Shown: positions 8,332 through 18,587, counted from the first letter of the stretch. The stretch is DNA of 64,000 nucleotides from Saccharopolyspora gloriosae (GCF_014203325.1 NZ_JACHIV010000001.1:3845501-3909500); one strand, 5' to 3'. The notes: generated by a model from the sequence alone, not told the origin. Translations and numbers: made by a program.

Positions 8332-9048
8332 TCAGGCCACGGGGCGCCGGGCTCGCTCGACCGCCGCGACCAGCGGGGTCTCCGGGTCCGTCAGGGCCGC
8401 GCGGATCCACGCCACCTTCTCGGGATTCGCGCGCTCCGGGCTTCCCGCGTCGAACGGCGGCGCCGGGTCGTACTCCAGGGCGAGCTGCGCGAACTCGGCG
8501 GTGTCGTCGCCGAACATCCTCGCCACCAGCGTCAGCCCGAAGTCGATGCCCGCCGTGACACCACCGCCGGTGATCCGGTTGCCGTCCGCGCACACCCGCT
8601 GCGCGGCCACCTCCACCCCGAGCCGGCCCAGCAGCTCGCGGGTGCTCCAGTGCGTCGCCGCCCGGTGCCCGTCGAGCAGCCCGGCCGCCGCCAGCACCAT
8701 GGAACCGGTGCACACGGACGTGACGTACCCGGCGGTGGCGCCGCGGTCGGCGAGGAACGCCAGCGCCGCCTCGTCGGCCATCACCTCGCTGACGTCACCG
8801 CCGGGCACGAACAGCACGTCGACCTCGGCCGGGCAGTCCTCGGTGGTGGTCGTCGGCACGATCCGCACCCCGCTGTCGCAGCGCACCGGTCCCGGTGCGA
8901 CCGCGACCAGCGACACCCGCATGCCCGCTGCCGTGAACACCGCCTGCGGACCCACCAGGTCCAGCAGCGTCATGCCGTCGAACACCAGCATCGCCACCGT
9001 GCGGGCGGGCACGTCCGCGTCGAGGGCGGAAATCAGCTTGTCGGTCAT
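8332..9048 (-). CDS. DJ-1/PfpI family protein (isonitrile hydratase-like)
   Basis: 238 residues from ATG 9048, which has a GGAG site; the upstream in-frame start adds 12 unlikely residues. The fold is a class I glutamine amidotransferase-like domain: TVAMLVFDGMTLLDLVGP at the start, VLFVPGG, then the nucleophile elbow TSVCTGSMVLAAAGLLDG and THW. This pattern is typical of the isonitrile hydratase/AraC-N-terminal subgroup. No DNA-binding domain follows, so it is a stand-alone enzyme or stress protein. Substrate unproven. Confidence 0.85.
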   Translation of the reverse strand: MTDKLISALDADVPARTVAMLVFDGMTLLDLVGPQAVFTAAGMRVSLVAVAPGPVRCDSGVRIVPTTTTEDCPAEVDVLFVPGGDVSEVMADEAALAFLADRGATAGYVTSVCTGSMVLAAAGLLDGHRAATHWSTRELLGRLGVEVAAQRVCADGNRITGGGVTAGIDFGLTLVARMFGDDTAEFAQLALEYDPAPPFDAGSPERANPEKVAWIRAALTDPETPLVAAVERARRPVA

Positions 9049-9148
9049 CAGTTCTCCGTCGTTCGGTCGGTCCGATGACCTCACGCTAAGGATGATCGAC
9101 TCCGGGTGACCGGGGCGAAATGGACAGGTTCCGCCGAGTTCCCGCCGA

Positions 9149-10744
9149 TCACCGGCGGCCCGGGGCCGACGCGTCCAGACCGAACAGGTCGTAGAGCCGC
9201 TGCTGGACCTCGGTGCGATCGGTGATCACCCGGCGGGTGCGCGGCCTGCCTCCGGTAGACGGGTAGCGCAGCACCGTCTCCTGGATGTCGGCGAGCTGCT
9301 CGAACAGCTCCCGCACCGACAGGTCCAGTCCGGCCTCGGTCGCCTCCTGCCGCATCAGGTGCAGCACCGCCACCGCCAGCACCGAGATCATCCGGTGCAC
9401 CGCGATCGCGTCCCCGCCTCCCGGCGACTGCGGCGCGCTGAGCCTGCCGAACGTGGAGTCCAGGTGGTAGCGGGCGCGGTAGGCGGTGATCACGTCCGCG
9501 GCCCGCCACGAATCCCGGTCGGTGACCAGCAGCTGCTTGCCGAAGAACTCGGCGGCGACCCGGCGACGAGCGGTGCCGTCGATGTGCCAGTGCAGCCGCA
9601 TCTCGCCCGGCGTCGACCCGTGCAGCGCCGTCACCAGCACCCGCTCCACCCAGCGCACCCGGGTGATCCGGGAGATCTCCGCGAGCACGTGGTCCCGCGA
9701 ACGCCGGTTGCCGCCCGCGGCCAGCGCCTCGGCGAGCCCGTCCAGGCGCCGCGCCGCCTGGCCCAGCGCTTCGGTGAACCCGCGCGCCTGCGCCGCGTGC
9801 AGCGTCTCGGAGTGGGTGAGGATGACGCGCCTGCTCACCCCGTCCATCACGATCCGCGTGTCCAGCGCCGTCAGCCCCGGCAACCGCCGCTGGTCCACCG
9901 GGCGGCGCGCCGTCGCCGGGTACGCCAGCAGCTCGGGGTGGTCGCCGGGCAGCAGGCCGCCCACGAAACCGAGCCCCGAATCCGGGTGCGGCCGCGGGTG
10001 GGTGCCCGCGTCGTAGACCACGGTGATCTCCCCCGCGCCCGCGTGCTCGCGGTACCGCTCGGCGAGCCGGTGCGCGAGCACGCCGTAGGGCGCGCAGTCG
10101 TCCCGGTCGCGCAGGTGCTCGTGCGCCAGCAGCGGAATCGCGCCGTCCCGGCTCACCAGCACGCTCATCCCGGCGAGCTCACCGCGATCCGGGACCGCCG
10201 GTGCACCCAGGTGCGGCACGTCCACGATCAGCGCGGGCAGGCCGTCGGAGGCGCCCAGCTGATCGCGCACGGCCGCCGACACCCGCGCCTCGACCTCGCC
10301 GCGTTCCACCGGGCCCAGGCGGCGCATCGCGCGCCGGAAGCGAGCGCGGTCCCACAGCGGCACCGGCGGCTCCGGGCGGATCAGCCGGGAGACCTCCGGC
10401 CACCAGCGACCCGGATCGGTGCGGCCCGCGGTGGCCCGGTGCAGCACCGCCAGCGCCAGGCAGGTGCCCGCGGAGACCGCCGCGCGCTGCCTGCCGACGA
10501 CCTCGTCGACGATGCCCGCCAGGTCCAGGCGCCGGATCACGCCCCACACCGCGGCCACCTCGCCGAACGGGAGGTGGCGGGTGTGCTCCGGTTCCGCGGC
10601 CGCCCGGTTCAGCGCGGCTTCGACGTCCTCGGCCGTGCCCAGGTAGCGCTGGGCGACGATGCGCGGCTTGCCGTCGACCCGGGCCGAGTCGGCGGCGTAG
10701 TAGTACGTCCGGCCGTTCACCCGTTTGCCGATGATCGAAGACAC
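9149..10744 (-). mobile_element. IS1634-like transposase gene, probably catalytically degenerate
   Basis: 531 residues. The N-terminus (VNGRTYYYAADSARVDGKPRIVAQRYLGT) is typical of IS1634-type transposases of the IS4 superfamily. The first Asp lies in LIVDVPHLG and the second in VVYDAGTHP. At the expected third position the usual Y-x-x-RW-x-IE-x-F motif reads YRARYHLDSTFG, so Glu is replaced by Asp and the following basic residue is lost. I see no terminal inverted repeats or target duplications around it. The GTG start at 10744 has AAAGGG only 1 nt upstream, so initiation may be leaderless. It is either a decaying insertion sequence or a retained transposase-derived gene; the frame is fully open. 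Confidence 0.75.
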
Positions 10745-10889
10745 CCTTTAGGTAATACACCCGCCGACCCCGCCGGACAACCGGATGTGACGCGCTGATC
10801 AGGCAGAACACCGCACCCCGCAGGGCTCCGCCGATGACGCGCGTTCGTGTAGTGGCGGACGCGCGCGGCAGCCGCTTAGCGTTTCGCGC

Positions 10890-13499
10890 ATGGCTTCCGA
10901 CGACGTTCCCACCACCTCGGCCGCCCCGAACGCCTCCGCGATGCGCCGCGCGCTCGCCCGCGCGCGCGACGGCAAGGCGCTGGACCACGACGAGGTCACC
11001 GTGCTGCTGCAGGCGCGGGACTCCGACCTGGACCGGCTCGCCGAATACGCGGCCCGCACCCGCGACGCCGGGCTGGAGGGCGTCGGCCGGGAAGGCGTGA
11101 TCACCTACAGCCGCAAGGTCTTCATCCCGCTGACCCGGTTGTGCCGGGACCGCTGCGGGTACTGCACGTTCGTCACGGTGCCCGGGCGCGTCGAGTCGCC
11201 CTACCTCTCCCCCGACGAAGTGCTCGACATCGCCCGCAAGGGCGCGGCGATGGGCTGCAAGGAAGCCCTGTTCACCCTCGGCGACCGCCCCGAGGACCGT
11301 TGGACGGCCGCCCGCGACTGGCTCGACGCGCACGGCTACGACGACACGCTGTCCTACGTGCGGGCGATGGCGATCCGGGTGCTGGAAGAGACCGGCCTGC
11401 TCCCGCACCTCAACCCCGGCGTGATGAGCTGGCAGGACCTGCAGCGGCTCAAACCGGTCGCGCCGTCGATGGGCATGATGCTGGAGACCACCGCCAGCAG
11501 GCTCTACACCGAGAAGGGCGGGCCGCACTTCGGCTCCCCCGACAAGGACCCCGAGGTCCGGCTGCGGGTGCTCGACGACGCGGGCCGCACCACGGTGCCG
11601 TTCACCACCGGCATCCTCATCGGCATCGGCGAGAACCACGACGAACGCGCCGACACGATCTTCGCGATCCGCAAGGCGGCCCGCGCCTACGGCGGCATCC
11701 AGGAAGTCATCGTGCAGAACTTCCGCGCCAAACCCGACACCAAGATGCGCGCCACCCCGGACGCCGACCTGCAAGAGCTCGCCGCGACGATCGCCGTGAC
11801 CCGGCTGGTGCTGGGCCCGAAGATGCGCGTGCAGGCACCGCCGAACCTGATCGGCGACGAGTACGCGCTGATGATCCGCGCCGGCATCGACGACTGGGGC
11901 GGGGTGTCCCCGCTGACCCCGGACCACGTGAACCCGGAACGGGAATGGCCGCAGATCGACGAGCTGGAACGGCTCACCGAGCAGGCCGGATTCGCGCTGC
12001 GGGAACGGCTCACCATCTACCCGGAGTACGTGCGCGCGGGCGAACCGTGGCTGGACCCGCGGGTCAGCGCGCACGTCGCCGCGCTCGCCGATCCGGAAAC
12101 CGGGCTGGCGAAGGAAGGCGTGCAGCCGACCGGGATCACCTGGCAGGAACCGGACGGCGGCTGGCAGAACCTCGCGGGCAGCGGGCGCACCGACCTGCAC
12201 GTCGAGGTGGACACCGTGGGCCGCACCGGCGACCGCCGCGGCGACTTCGACTCCGTCTACGGCGACTGGGACGAACTGGCCGAGCGGGTGCCGAACGCGC
12301 CGGAGCGGATGGACACCGACGTGCGCGACGCGCTGCGCCGCGCCGAGCAGGACCCGGCGGGCCTGTCGAACGAGGACGCGCTGGCGCTGCTGCACGCCGA
12401 CGGCGCCGACCTCGACGCGGTGACCCGGCTGGCCGACGGACTGCGCCGCGACGCCGTCGGCGACGACGTCACGTTCATCGTCACCAGGAACATCAACTTC
12501 ACCAACGTCTGCTACACCGGCTGCCGGTTCTGCGCGTTCGCGCAGCGGCGCACCGACGCCGACGCCTACACGTTGTCGCTGTCGCAGGTGGGTGAGCGCG
12601 TCGACCAGGCGTGGGAGGCCGGCGCCACCGAGATCTGCATGCAGGGCGGCATCCACCCCGACATGCCCGGCACCGCGTACTTCGACCTCGCCGCCGAGGT
12701 CAAGCGCAGGCAGCCGGACATCCACCTGCACTCCTACAGCCCGATGGAGGTCGTCAACGGCGCCTCCCGCACGAACCTGTCCATCCGGGACTGGCTCACC
12801 AGGGCCAAGGAGTCCGGCGTCGACTCGCTGCCCGGCACGGCCGCGGAGATCCTCGACGACGACGTCCGCTGGGTGCTCACCAAGGGCAAGCTCCCCACGT
12901 CGAGCTGGGTCGAGGTCGTCGGCACCGCGCACGAGCTGGGCATCCCCACGACGTCGACGATGATGTACGGGCATGTCGACACCCCGGAGCACTGGGTGGG
13001 CCACATCAAGCTCATCGCCGAGCTCCAGCGCAACGCCCTCGACAAGACCGGCAAGCCCGGGTTCACCGAGTTCGTGCTGCTGCCGTTCATCCACCAGAAC
13101 TCGCCGATCTACCTGGCCGGGCTGGCGCGGGCGGGCACCACGCCGCGGGAGAACCGGGCGGTGCACGCCGTCGCCCGGATCCTGCTGCACGGGCTGATCG
13201 ACAACATCCAGTGCTCCTGGGTGAAGCTCGGCGTCGACGGCTGCCGCGACGTGCTCGCGGGCGGGGTCAACGACCTGGGCGGCACCCTGATGGAGGAGAC
13301 GATCAGCCGGATGGCGGGCGCCGACAACGGCTCCTACAAGACGATCAGCGACCTGGAGGAGCTCGTCGGGCCGACCGGGCGCCCGCTGCGGCAGCGCACC
13401 AGCCTCTACGGCACCCCCACCGCCGACCGCGTCGAAGCCGCCCGAGCCAGCGACGGCGTCACCCCCGCCGTCCGCAACTCCCTCCCCATCGTGAGCTGA
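10890..13499 (+). CDS. fbiC: Bifunctional FO synthase (CofG/CofH fusion), coenzyme F420 biosynthesis
   Basis: 869 residues, the normal length for actinobacterial FbiC. Two radical-SAM modules are fused. The CofG-like half has [10 protein letters not shown] near residue 85 and the CofH-like half has [14 protein letters not shown] near residue 541, each a CxxxCxxC 4Fe-4S site. Together they make 7,8-didemethyl-8-hydroxy-5-deazariboflavin from 5-amino-6-ribitylaminouracil and tyrosine. The ATG at 10890 lacks a good ribosome site and may be leaderless. Monocistronic here: no fbiA or fbiB neighbour. It is followed 22 bp later by the hairpin array. Confidence 0.97.
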   Translation: MASDDVPTTSAAPNASAMRRALARARDGKALDHDEVTVLLQARDSDLDRLAEYAARTRDAGLEGVGREGVITYSRKVFIPLTRLCRDRCGYCTFVTVPGRVESPYLSPDEVLDIARKGAAMGCKEALFTLGDRPEDRWTAARDWLDAHGYDDTLSYVRAMAIRVLEETGLLPHLNPGVMSWQDLQRLKPVAPSMGMMLETTASRLYTEKGGPHFGSPDKDPEVRLRVLDDAGRTTVPFTTGILIGIGENHDERADTIFAIRKAARAYGGIQEVIVQNFRAKPDTKMRATPDADLQELAATIAVTRLVLGPKMRVQAPPNLIGDEYALMIRAGIDDWGGVSPLTPDHVNPEREWPQIDELERLTEQAGFALRERLTIYPEYVRAGEPWLDPRVSAHVAALADPETGLAKEGVQPTGITWQEPDGGWQNLAGSGRTDLHVEVDTVGRTGDRRGDFDSVYGDWDELAERVPNAPERMDTDVRDALRRAEQDPAGLSNEDALALLHADGADLDAVTRLADGLRRDAVGDDVTFIVTRNINFTNVCYTGCRFCAFAQRRTDADAYTLSLSQVGERVDQAWEAGATEICMQGGIHPDMPGTAYFDLAAEVKRRQPDIHLHSYSPMEVVNGASRTNLSIRDWLTRAKESGVDSLPGTAAEILDDDVRWVLTKGKLPTSSWVEVVGTAHELGIPTTSTMMYGHVDTPEHWVGHIKLIAELQRNALDKTGKPGFTEFVLLPFIHQNSPIYLAGLARAGTTPRENRAVHAVARILLHGLIDNIQCSWVKLGVDGCRDVLAGGVNDLGGTLMEETISRMAGADNGSYKTISDLEELVGPTGRPLRQRTSLYGTPTADRVEAARASDGVTPAVRNSLPIVS

Positions 13500-13521
13500 C
13501 ACCCCGGCGCCTCGGTTTCCA

Positions 13522-13878
13522 GTGAACGGACCGTTCGCCCAACGCGCTTGGACGAACGGTCCGTTCACCTGCCCCAGCGCGAAGTCAACGGACCCTTCGT
13601 CCAACGGGATTGGTCGAACGGCCCGTTCACCACTTCTGGGATCGAGTCAACGGACCGTTCGTCCAACCGGCCTAGCCAAACGGGCCGTTCACCACTCCTG
13701 GGTTCGAGTGAACGGACCGTTCGTCCAACCGGTTTGGTCGAACGGTCCGTTCACCCACTCCGGTGCGAAGTCAACGGACCCTTTGCCCAACCGGTTCGGT
13801 CAAACGGGCCGTTCACCACTCCTGGGTTCGAGTGAACGGACCGTTCGTCCAACGGGGTTGGTCGAACGGTCCGTTCAC
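13522..13878. repeat. Array of six 47-bp hairpins at exact 62-bp period
   Basis: Copies are at 13522-13568, 13584-13630, 13646-13692, 13708-13754, 13770-13816 and 13832-13878. Each is a near-perfect inverted repeat with GTGAACGGACCGTTCG-like and CGAACGGTCCGTTCAC-like arms (about 21 bp) around a variable 5-bp loop region. The 15-bp spacers are also related; those after copies 3 and 5 are identical. Copies 1, 4 and 6 begin GTGAAC, and copies 2, 3 and 5 begin GTCAAC. Some arm changes break pairing, for example CCCTTC in copies 2 and 5. The period is not a multiple of three, so it is not a coding repeat. It lies directly downstream of fbiC. Confidence 0.95.
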
Positions 13879-14107
13879 TCCGCGAGGTCGTCGGGGGATG
13901 TGGCGGAATCGGTTCGGGCGGGCGGGGTGAGCCGATAGGGTCGCGGAAGCTGATCTTCCGGAGGCCGGGCCGATGCCGCGCCGGAGGCGTCGGCGACGAC
14001 GACCCCTACCCCGGAGCGCGACGCTTGGTGCCCGACGAGGCTGGACAGGAGCAGGCCCGCGCACAGCGAGCGGGCGCCCGGCGCATGTTCGCCCCCGGCG
14101 GGCGCCG

Positions 14108-15220
14108 ATGACCTCACCGCAGCTCATCGTGCTCATCGCGGCCTGCGAATCCGCGGGGGTCGGCCTGCTCGGGGCGACGGTGCTGCACCTGCTGCGGCGG
14201 CAGCCGCTGGGCCTGTCGCTGATCGCGGTCGTCGTGATCACCGTGTGCGCCACCAACATCAGCGTGATCACGGCGATGTTCGTGACCGAGTCCGACAGCA
14301 TGCCGGTGACGGTGAGCCTCGCGGTCAACTGCGTCGCCGGGGTCGTATCGGTCGGCGTGAGCCTGGTGCTGGGGCGATCGGTGATGACCGGTGGCAGGCG
14401 GCTGGCCGACGCCACCCGCGCCTTCGGCCGCGAGCAGCGGTTCAGCGCTCCGACGGACCTGCCGAGCGCCGAATTCGCCGAGCTGGCCCGCGAACTGCGG
14501 GTCACCAGCGAGAACCTCGCCGAGTCGCAGCGCAGGGAACGCGCCTTGGACGCGTCGCGGCGGCGGGTCGTGTCGTGGATCTCGCACGACCTGCGCGCTC
14601 CGCTGCACCGGATGCGCCTCAAGGCGGAGGCCGTCGAGGACGGGGTGTCGCCGGATTTGCCGCGCTACTTCCGGGAGGTCCGCGCCGACGTGGACCAGCT
14701 GACGGAGATGGCCCAGGACCTGTTCGAGCTCTCCAAGCTCCAGTCGGGGACGTTGCGGCTGAAACCAGTGCGGGTGCCGCTCGACGACCTGCTCAGCGAC
14801 GTGGTCGCCCGCACCGATGTGCTCACCGAGAAGCGCGACGTGCGGCTGCGGGCGGAACGGATCGACCCGGTGGTCGCGACCGTGGACTACGACGCGATGA
14901 GCAGGGTCTTCACCAACCTGCTGGTCAACTCGGCGCAGTACGGCCCGGTGGGCGGTGCGGTTTCGCTGGAGCTGCGGGCCGACGGCGAGCACGCGGTGGT
15001 CTCGGTGTCCGACGAGTGCGGCGGGATCCCGGCGGCGGACCTGGATTCGGTGTTCGACACGGGCTGGCGCGGTGGCGACCGCGACACGGCACCCCAGGGC
15101 GGTGGGCTCGGACTCGCGATCGTGCAGGGCATGGTCGAGGCCCACCACGGGCGGGTCAGGGTGTTCAACGTCGTGGGCGGATGTTGTTTCGAAGTCCGGA
15201 TTCCGCTGGCCACCGCATGA
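14108..15220 (+). CDS. Membrane sensor histidine kinase without an adjacent response regulator
   Basis: 370 residues. Three hydrophobic segments occupy about residues 5-80, with almost no extracellular sensor domain. The dimerisation/phosphoacceptor box is SWISHDLRAPLHRM near 155, followed by NLLVNSAQYG (N box), DECGGIP (G1, where Cys replaces the usual Gly) and GGGLGLAIVQG (G2). I chose ATG 14108 because the in-frame extension from 13973 is an Arg-rich, non-coding-like leader. No response regulator is within 8 kb, so its partner is unlinked or lost. Intramembrane-sensing kinases of this form often respond to envelope stress; that is family knowledge. Confidence 0.85.
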   Translation: MTSPQLIVLIAACESAGVGLLGATVLHLLRRQPLGLSLIAVVVITVCATNISVITAMFVTESDSMPVTVSLAVNCVAGVVSVGVSLVLGRSVMTGGRRLADATRAFGREQRFSAPTDLPSAEFAELARELRVTSENLAESQRRERALDASRRRVVSWISHDLRAPLHRMRLKAEAVEDGVSPDLPRYFREVRADVDQLTEMAQDLFELSKLQSGTLRLKPVRVPLDDLLSDVVARTDVLTEKRDVRLRAERIDPVVATVDYDAMSRVFTNLLVNSAQYGPVGGAVSLELRADGEHAVVSVSDECGGIPAADLDSVFDTGWRGGDRDTAPQGGGLGLAIVQGMVEAHHGRVRVFNVVGGCCFEVRIPLATA

Positions 15221-15304
15221 TCGTCCGGCCGCCGACCCCGGTTCACGCCCTACCGGCCCTGCGGTAGCGTCGGCGGGAAATCGATTGCCTTGCGTGAGAT
15301 TCGG

Positions 15305-16588
15305 ATGCGGATGCCTCGATTCGACGACCAGCCCGTTGACCAGCCCCAGGACGGGACGTCGCCGAATCACGGCTCCGAGCTTCCCGGCGCTCGCTCGGAC
15401 GGACCGCACCGGCAGCAGCGGACGGGGCTGCTGGTCGCCTCGGTCTGCGGGATCGCCTTGATCGCGGCTCCGCTGGTGTGGGCGGTCGCCACGCAACGGC
15501 CCGAGTACCCGTCGTCCGTTCCCGCCGGTCTCGGCGCGCAGGCCCCACCTCACTTGGCCGAGCACGCGGGGGCGTTGCCCGCGGGCCCCGCGAACCTCGA
15601 TTCCAGGGGCCGGCTGGTGCTGGTGGCCCGGCAGGCCGCCGGATCGGTCGGGCTGAAGTTCCAGCGCGAGTCCGACCGCGGCCAGTGGGACGGCTGGTAC
15701 GCGATCGGCCAGGACGCGGCGGGCGACGTGGTCGCGGCCCAGGACTCGCGCGGCGGCATGGGCGCGTTTTTGATCGACACCGGCGGCGCCCTCAAGTTCG
15801 CCGCGGAGACCGCCCCGGAGTCCCCGCGCCCGGCGCGGTGGACCGATTTGGGCGGCACCGACCTGCGCGGAACGCCCGCCGCCTCGCGCGATGCCGAGGG
15901 CCGTTTCGTCGTCGTGGCACGGGATTCCGGCGGGCGCCTGCACGAGACCCACCAGGTCGGCGGCGGCTGGAGCGACCTGCGCGAGTTGCCGGGACCGCCC
16001 GTCGACGGCGACCCGGTGCTGCGCCAGGACGACCGGCAACGGCTGACCCTGTTCGCGCTCGACCGCGAGCAGCGGTTGCGCGTCCAACGCGAATCCGACC
16101 CCGGTGAGTGGGCCCCGGCGCGAGCGGTCGGCGAGCGCTTCGCGGGGCGCCCCAGCGTGGTCCTCGACTGGGACGGCAAGCAGCGCATCTACGTGCGGGG
16201 CACGGGCGGCAGCGTGCGGGAGGTCGTGGAGACCGAAGCCGGTTCGGGCCAGTGGGCCGACTCGACCGAGCTTTCCGGGGAGGCACCTGCGAAGGGCGAT
16301 CCGATCGCCACCGTCGACCCCAACCGCACCGTCGTCGTGTTCGCCCTGGCCGGGGACGGGTCGGTGCACGAGCGCTTCATCGGCCCGAAGAAGAAGCGGT
16401 GGACGGACTGGCGTCCCCTCGACGGCCAGGTCGAACGGCTGCTGGCGGCGGTGCAGGACGGCGGCGGCACCCTGGTCGTGCTGGGGATCGGGAAGACCGG
16501 TTCGATGGAGCAGAACTTCCAGAGCCCCGGCCCCGCTCCGTGGGAAGGCTGGGAGCACGGCCTCGGCGGCCGGTTCGCGCCGCGGTGA
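15305..16588 (+). CDS. Membrane-anchored PLL/tectonin-like beta-propeller protein
   Basis: 427 residues. Residues about 1-40 are hydrophilic, then one transmembrane segment (TGLLVASVCGIALIAAPLVWAV) leaves about 360 residues outside. The outer part repeats a blade of about 45-50 residues with the form PxxxxDxxGRLVLVAR, then WDGWYAIG, EWAP, QWAD or RWTDWRPL. This resembles PLL-like/AAL-type lectin propellers that bind sugars. The start is the first of two adjacent ATGs (15305, 15311); the ribosome site is weak. A paralogue follows at 16758. A surface carbohydrate-binding role is inferred. Confidence 0.7.
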   Translation: MRMPRFDDQPVDQPQDGTSPNHGSELPGARSDGPHRQQRTGLLVASVCGIALIAAPLVWAVATQRPEYPSSVPAGLGAQAPPHLAEHAGALPAGPANLDSRGRLVLVARQAAGSVGLKFQRESDRGQWDGWYAIGQDAAGDVVAAQDSRGGMGAFLIDTGGALKFAAETAPESPRPARWTDLGGTDLRGTPAASRDAEGRFVVVARDSGGRLHETHQVGGGWSDLRELPGPPVDGDPVLRQDDRQRLTLFALDREQRLRVQRESDPGEWAPARAVGERFAGRPSVVLDWDGKQRIYVRGTGGSVREVVETEAGSGQWADSTELSGEAPAKGDPIATVDPNRTVVVFALAGDGSVHERFIGPKKKRWTDWRPLDGQVERLLAAVQDGGGTLVVLGIGKTGSMEQNFQSPGPAPWEGWEHGLGGRFAPR

Positions 16589-16757
16589 CGGCCCTGGTCG
16601 CCGCCCCGCTCGGCCGACCGCGCCGGGCGCGGATGCCCTCGGTTCCACCGGAACGCCACGGCATTCGTCGCAGCGCGGCAGGTGTTCGAGGCGGATCCCC
16701 TGGCCACACCCCACCCGGTACGGTCGAGGACGGCGATCATGGAACGAGCGCGGGGTG

Positions 16758-18014
16758 GTGTCGTTGCCGCAACCAGGGGGATCGGGGCCGGTGACCGGGC
16801 CGGAAGAGCACCCGCCCGCCGACCCCGACCGGGCACCGCGCAAGGACAGGCGGTTCATGCTGGCCGCGGGCCTCGGCGGGATCGGCCTGATCGTCACCCC
16901 GCCCGCCGTGTTCGCGCTGCTGACCAACGCCCGCCACGCGCAGGACGATCCCGCCGCCCGCCCGCGCCTGTCCCCCGACCCCGGCGGGCCGGTGCACTCG
17001 GACGAGCAGAACCGGATCGTGGTGCTGGCGAAGGGCACCGATCTCGCCGTGCTGCGCAACCACCAGTCGACTTCGCAAGAGGGGGCGACCGGCGACTGGC
17101 TGGACCTGGGCGAGCGCGCGGCGGGCCAGCCGATCGGCATCATCGACCGGGACGGCAGGCTCGCCGCGTTCGTGATCAACACCGCGGGGGTCCTGCGCTA
17201 CGCCGAGCAGATCGCGCCGAGCGAGCAGGCCGCGCCCCGGTGGCGGAGCCTCGGCGGCGGCGAACTCGTCGGATCGCCCGCCGCCGCGCAGAACTCCGCC
17301 GGACTGCTCGTCGTCGCCGCCCGGGACCGCGCTGGGGCGCTGTGGGAGACCCACCAGTACCCGTCCGGCGGCTGGAGCGAACCGCACCGCCTGCCCGGCC
17401 CGCCCGTGCGCGACGATCCGGTGCTCCGCACGAACCCCGGGGGTGCGCTGGCGCTGTTCGCCTTGGGCCGGGACGGCCGGGTGCGGGCGCATTCCGAGCA
17501 AGGGTCGAACTCCGGCGAGTGGCTGCCCGCCTCCGACATCCCGGGAACGGTCGAGACCTCCCCCGCGACCATCATCGACAAGCAGCAGCGGCAACGGCTC
17601 TACTCGATCCGCGCGGACGGGACGATGTGGGAGAACGTCGAGACCGCCGCGTCCTCCGGGCAGTGGCGGGGCTGGCGCGAGTTCGGGCTCGGCGGCCCGT
17701 TCGCGGGCAGGCCGGTCACCGTGGCGGACGGCAACAACACCCTGGTCGTGCTGGCGCGCCACGAGGACGGGACGGTGTGGGAACGCTTCCAGCGCGACCG
17801 GGCCGATGACCGCTGGTCGTTGTGGAAGCGTCTCCACGGCGACCTCGCCGAACTCGTCGGGGCCGCGCAGGACGCCAACGGCGTCCTCGTCGTGTTCGGA
17901 ATCGGCCGCGACGGGGTGATGCAGCGCAACTACCAGGTCAAGGGACAGCGCACGCCGTGGTCGGGGTGGCACGCGGACTTCGGTGGCGAATTCCCGAAAC
18001 AACGCACGCCGTGA
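16758..18014 (+). CDS. Paralogous membrane-anchored PLL/tectonin-like beta-propeller protein
   Basis: 418 residues from GTG 16758; GTG 16755 and GTG 16791 are also possible because no strong ribosome site is seen. A signal/anchor (KDRRFMLAAGLGGIGLIVTPPAVFALL) follows a short charged head; the RRF-like context could direct Tat export. Blades carry QNRIVVLAKG, GDWLDLG, RWRSLGGGELVGSP, GEWLPASDI and QWRGWREFGLGGPFAG. Block order and the motif ETHQ(Y/V)xxGGWS are shared with the preceding gene, so this is a local duplication. Function probably matches the neighbour; the ligand is unknown. Confidence 0.7.
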   Translation: MSLPQPGGSGPVTGPEEHPPADPDRAPRKDRRFMLAAGLGGIGLIVTPPAVFALLTNARHAQDDPAARPRLSPDPGGPVHSDEQNRIVVLAKGTDLAVLRNHQSTSQEGATGDWLDLGERAAGQPIGIIDRDGRLAAFVINTAGVLRYAEQIAPSEQAAPRWRSLGGGELVGSPAAAQNSAGLLVVAARDRAGALWETHQYPSGGWSEPHRLPGPPVRDDPVLRTNPGGALALFALGRDGRVRAHSEQGSNSGEWLPASDIPGTVETSPATIIDKQQRQRLYSIRADGTMWENVETAASSGQWRGWREFGLGGPFAGRPVTVADGNNTLVVLARHEDGTVWERFQRDRADDRWSLWKRLHGDLAELVGAAQDANGVLVVFGIGRDGVMQRNYQVKGQRTPWSGWHADFGGEFPKQRTP

Positions 18015-18543
18015 TCTCGCCTTTTCCGACACCGCAACCGGGAAATTCCCGGATTATGGGAATGGCGATCGAACCGCGCGGAAAGCGTTTGTCCGGCGCA
18101 ATGCCGCCGACGCCCGGGGACGCGGACGATTCACGAATTCCGGCACCCGCCGCGGGCCCGTCGAGGCGATCACCGAGCGGACGCGGCAAGCCCACCGGGG
18201 ACGCCCCCGAACGCATCTCCCCGAACTGCTCCCATCACTGGATTCCCCAGTGGTGAGACCGGAACGCGCCCCACACGCGCCCCGATCCGCACCGCTGCGG
18301 TCGACACCGCGAACGCCGGCCTCCGCGGTCCGCTCGAGCCGGTGAGCGGGCCGCGGCCGGTCGTTCAGCCACTCCTCACCGCACGGCCCCCGAAGCCGGG
18401 AGACGGGCTTCGGAACCGATTCCGATGACGAGCACCGCAGAGTTAACAACACGGCCATAGCAGCGTCAAGACCGAAGCCGTCGATCTACGCAAACCGCTC
18501 GTTCCCATTCACATTTCCGCGAACACCTCGGCCGATCACCCCC
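18015..18543. other. Intergenic stretch without a recognised gene
   Basis: About 530 bp of GC-rich sequence between the propeller gene and the promoter at 18544. Short open frames occur on both strands, but none has a ribosome site, a recognisable protein or consistent codon bias. I see no strong hairpin. Confidence 0.6.
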
Positions 18544-18587
18544 TTGACATTCCAGAATCGGCGCCTAAATTCGTGAGAGCGTTCTCA
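18544..18587 (+). promoter_or_regulatory. Consensus promoter with LacI-type operator
   Basis: TTGACA (18544-18549), a 16-bp spacer and TAAATT (18566-18571) make an unusually good housekeeping promoter for this DNA. The 14-bp near-palindrome TGAGAGCGTTCTCA (18574-18587, one mismatch between arms) covers the expected transcription start. It matches the TGxGAGCGCTCxCA form bound by actinobacterial LacI/CebR-like sugar repressors. The downstream gene is a secreted carbohydrate-enzyme-like protein, consistent with sugar induction. Binding is inferred. Confidence 0.65.

Noticed and set aside
13522-13878. CRISPR array
   Set aside because: The period is regular, but the 47-bp units are long inverted repeats that vary between copies, and the 15-bp intervals are related to each other, not unique spacers. 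No cas genes are present.
13522-13938. Open frame through the hairpin array (NGPF-repeat protein)
   Set aside because: The 62-bp period shifts frame at every unit, so the peptide repeats only every third unit. There is no ribosome site; the frame is a by-product of the GC-rich palindromes.
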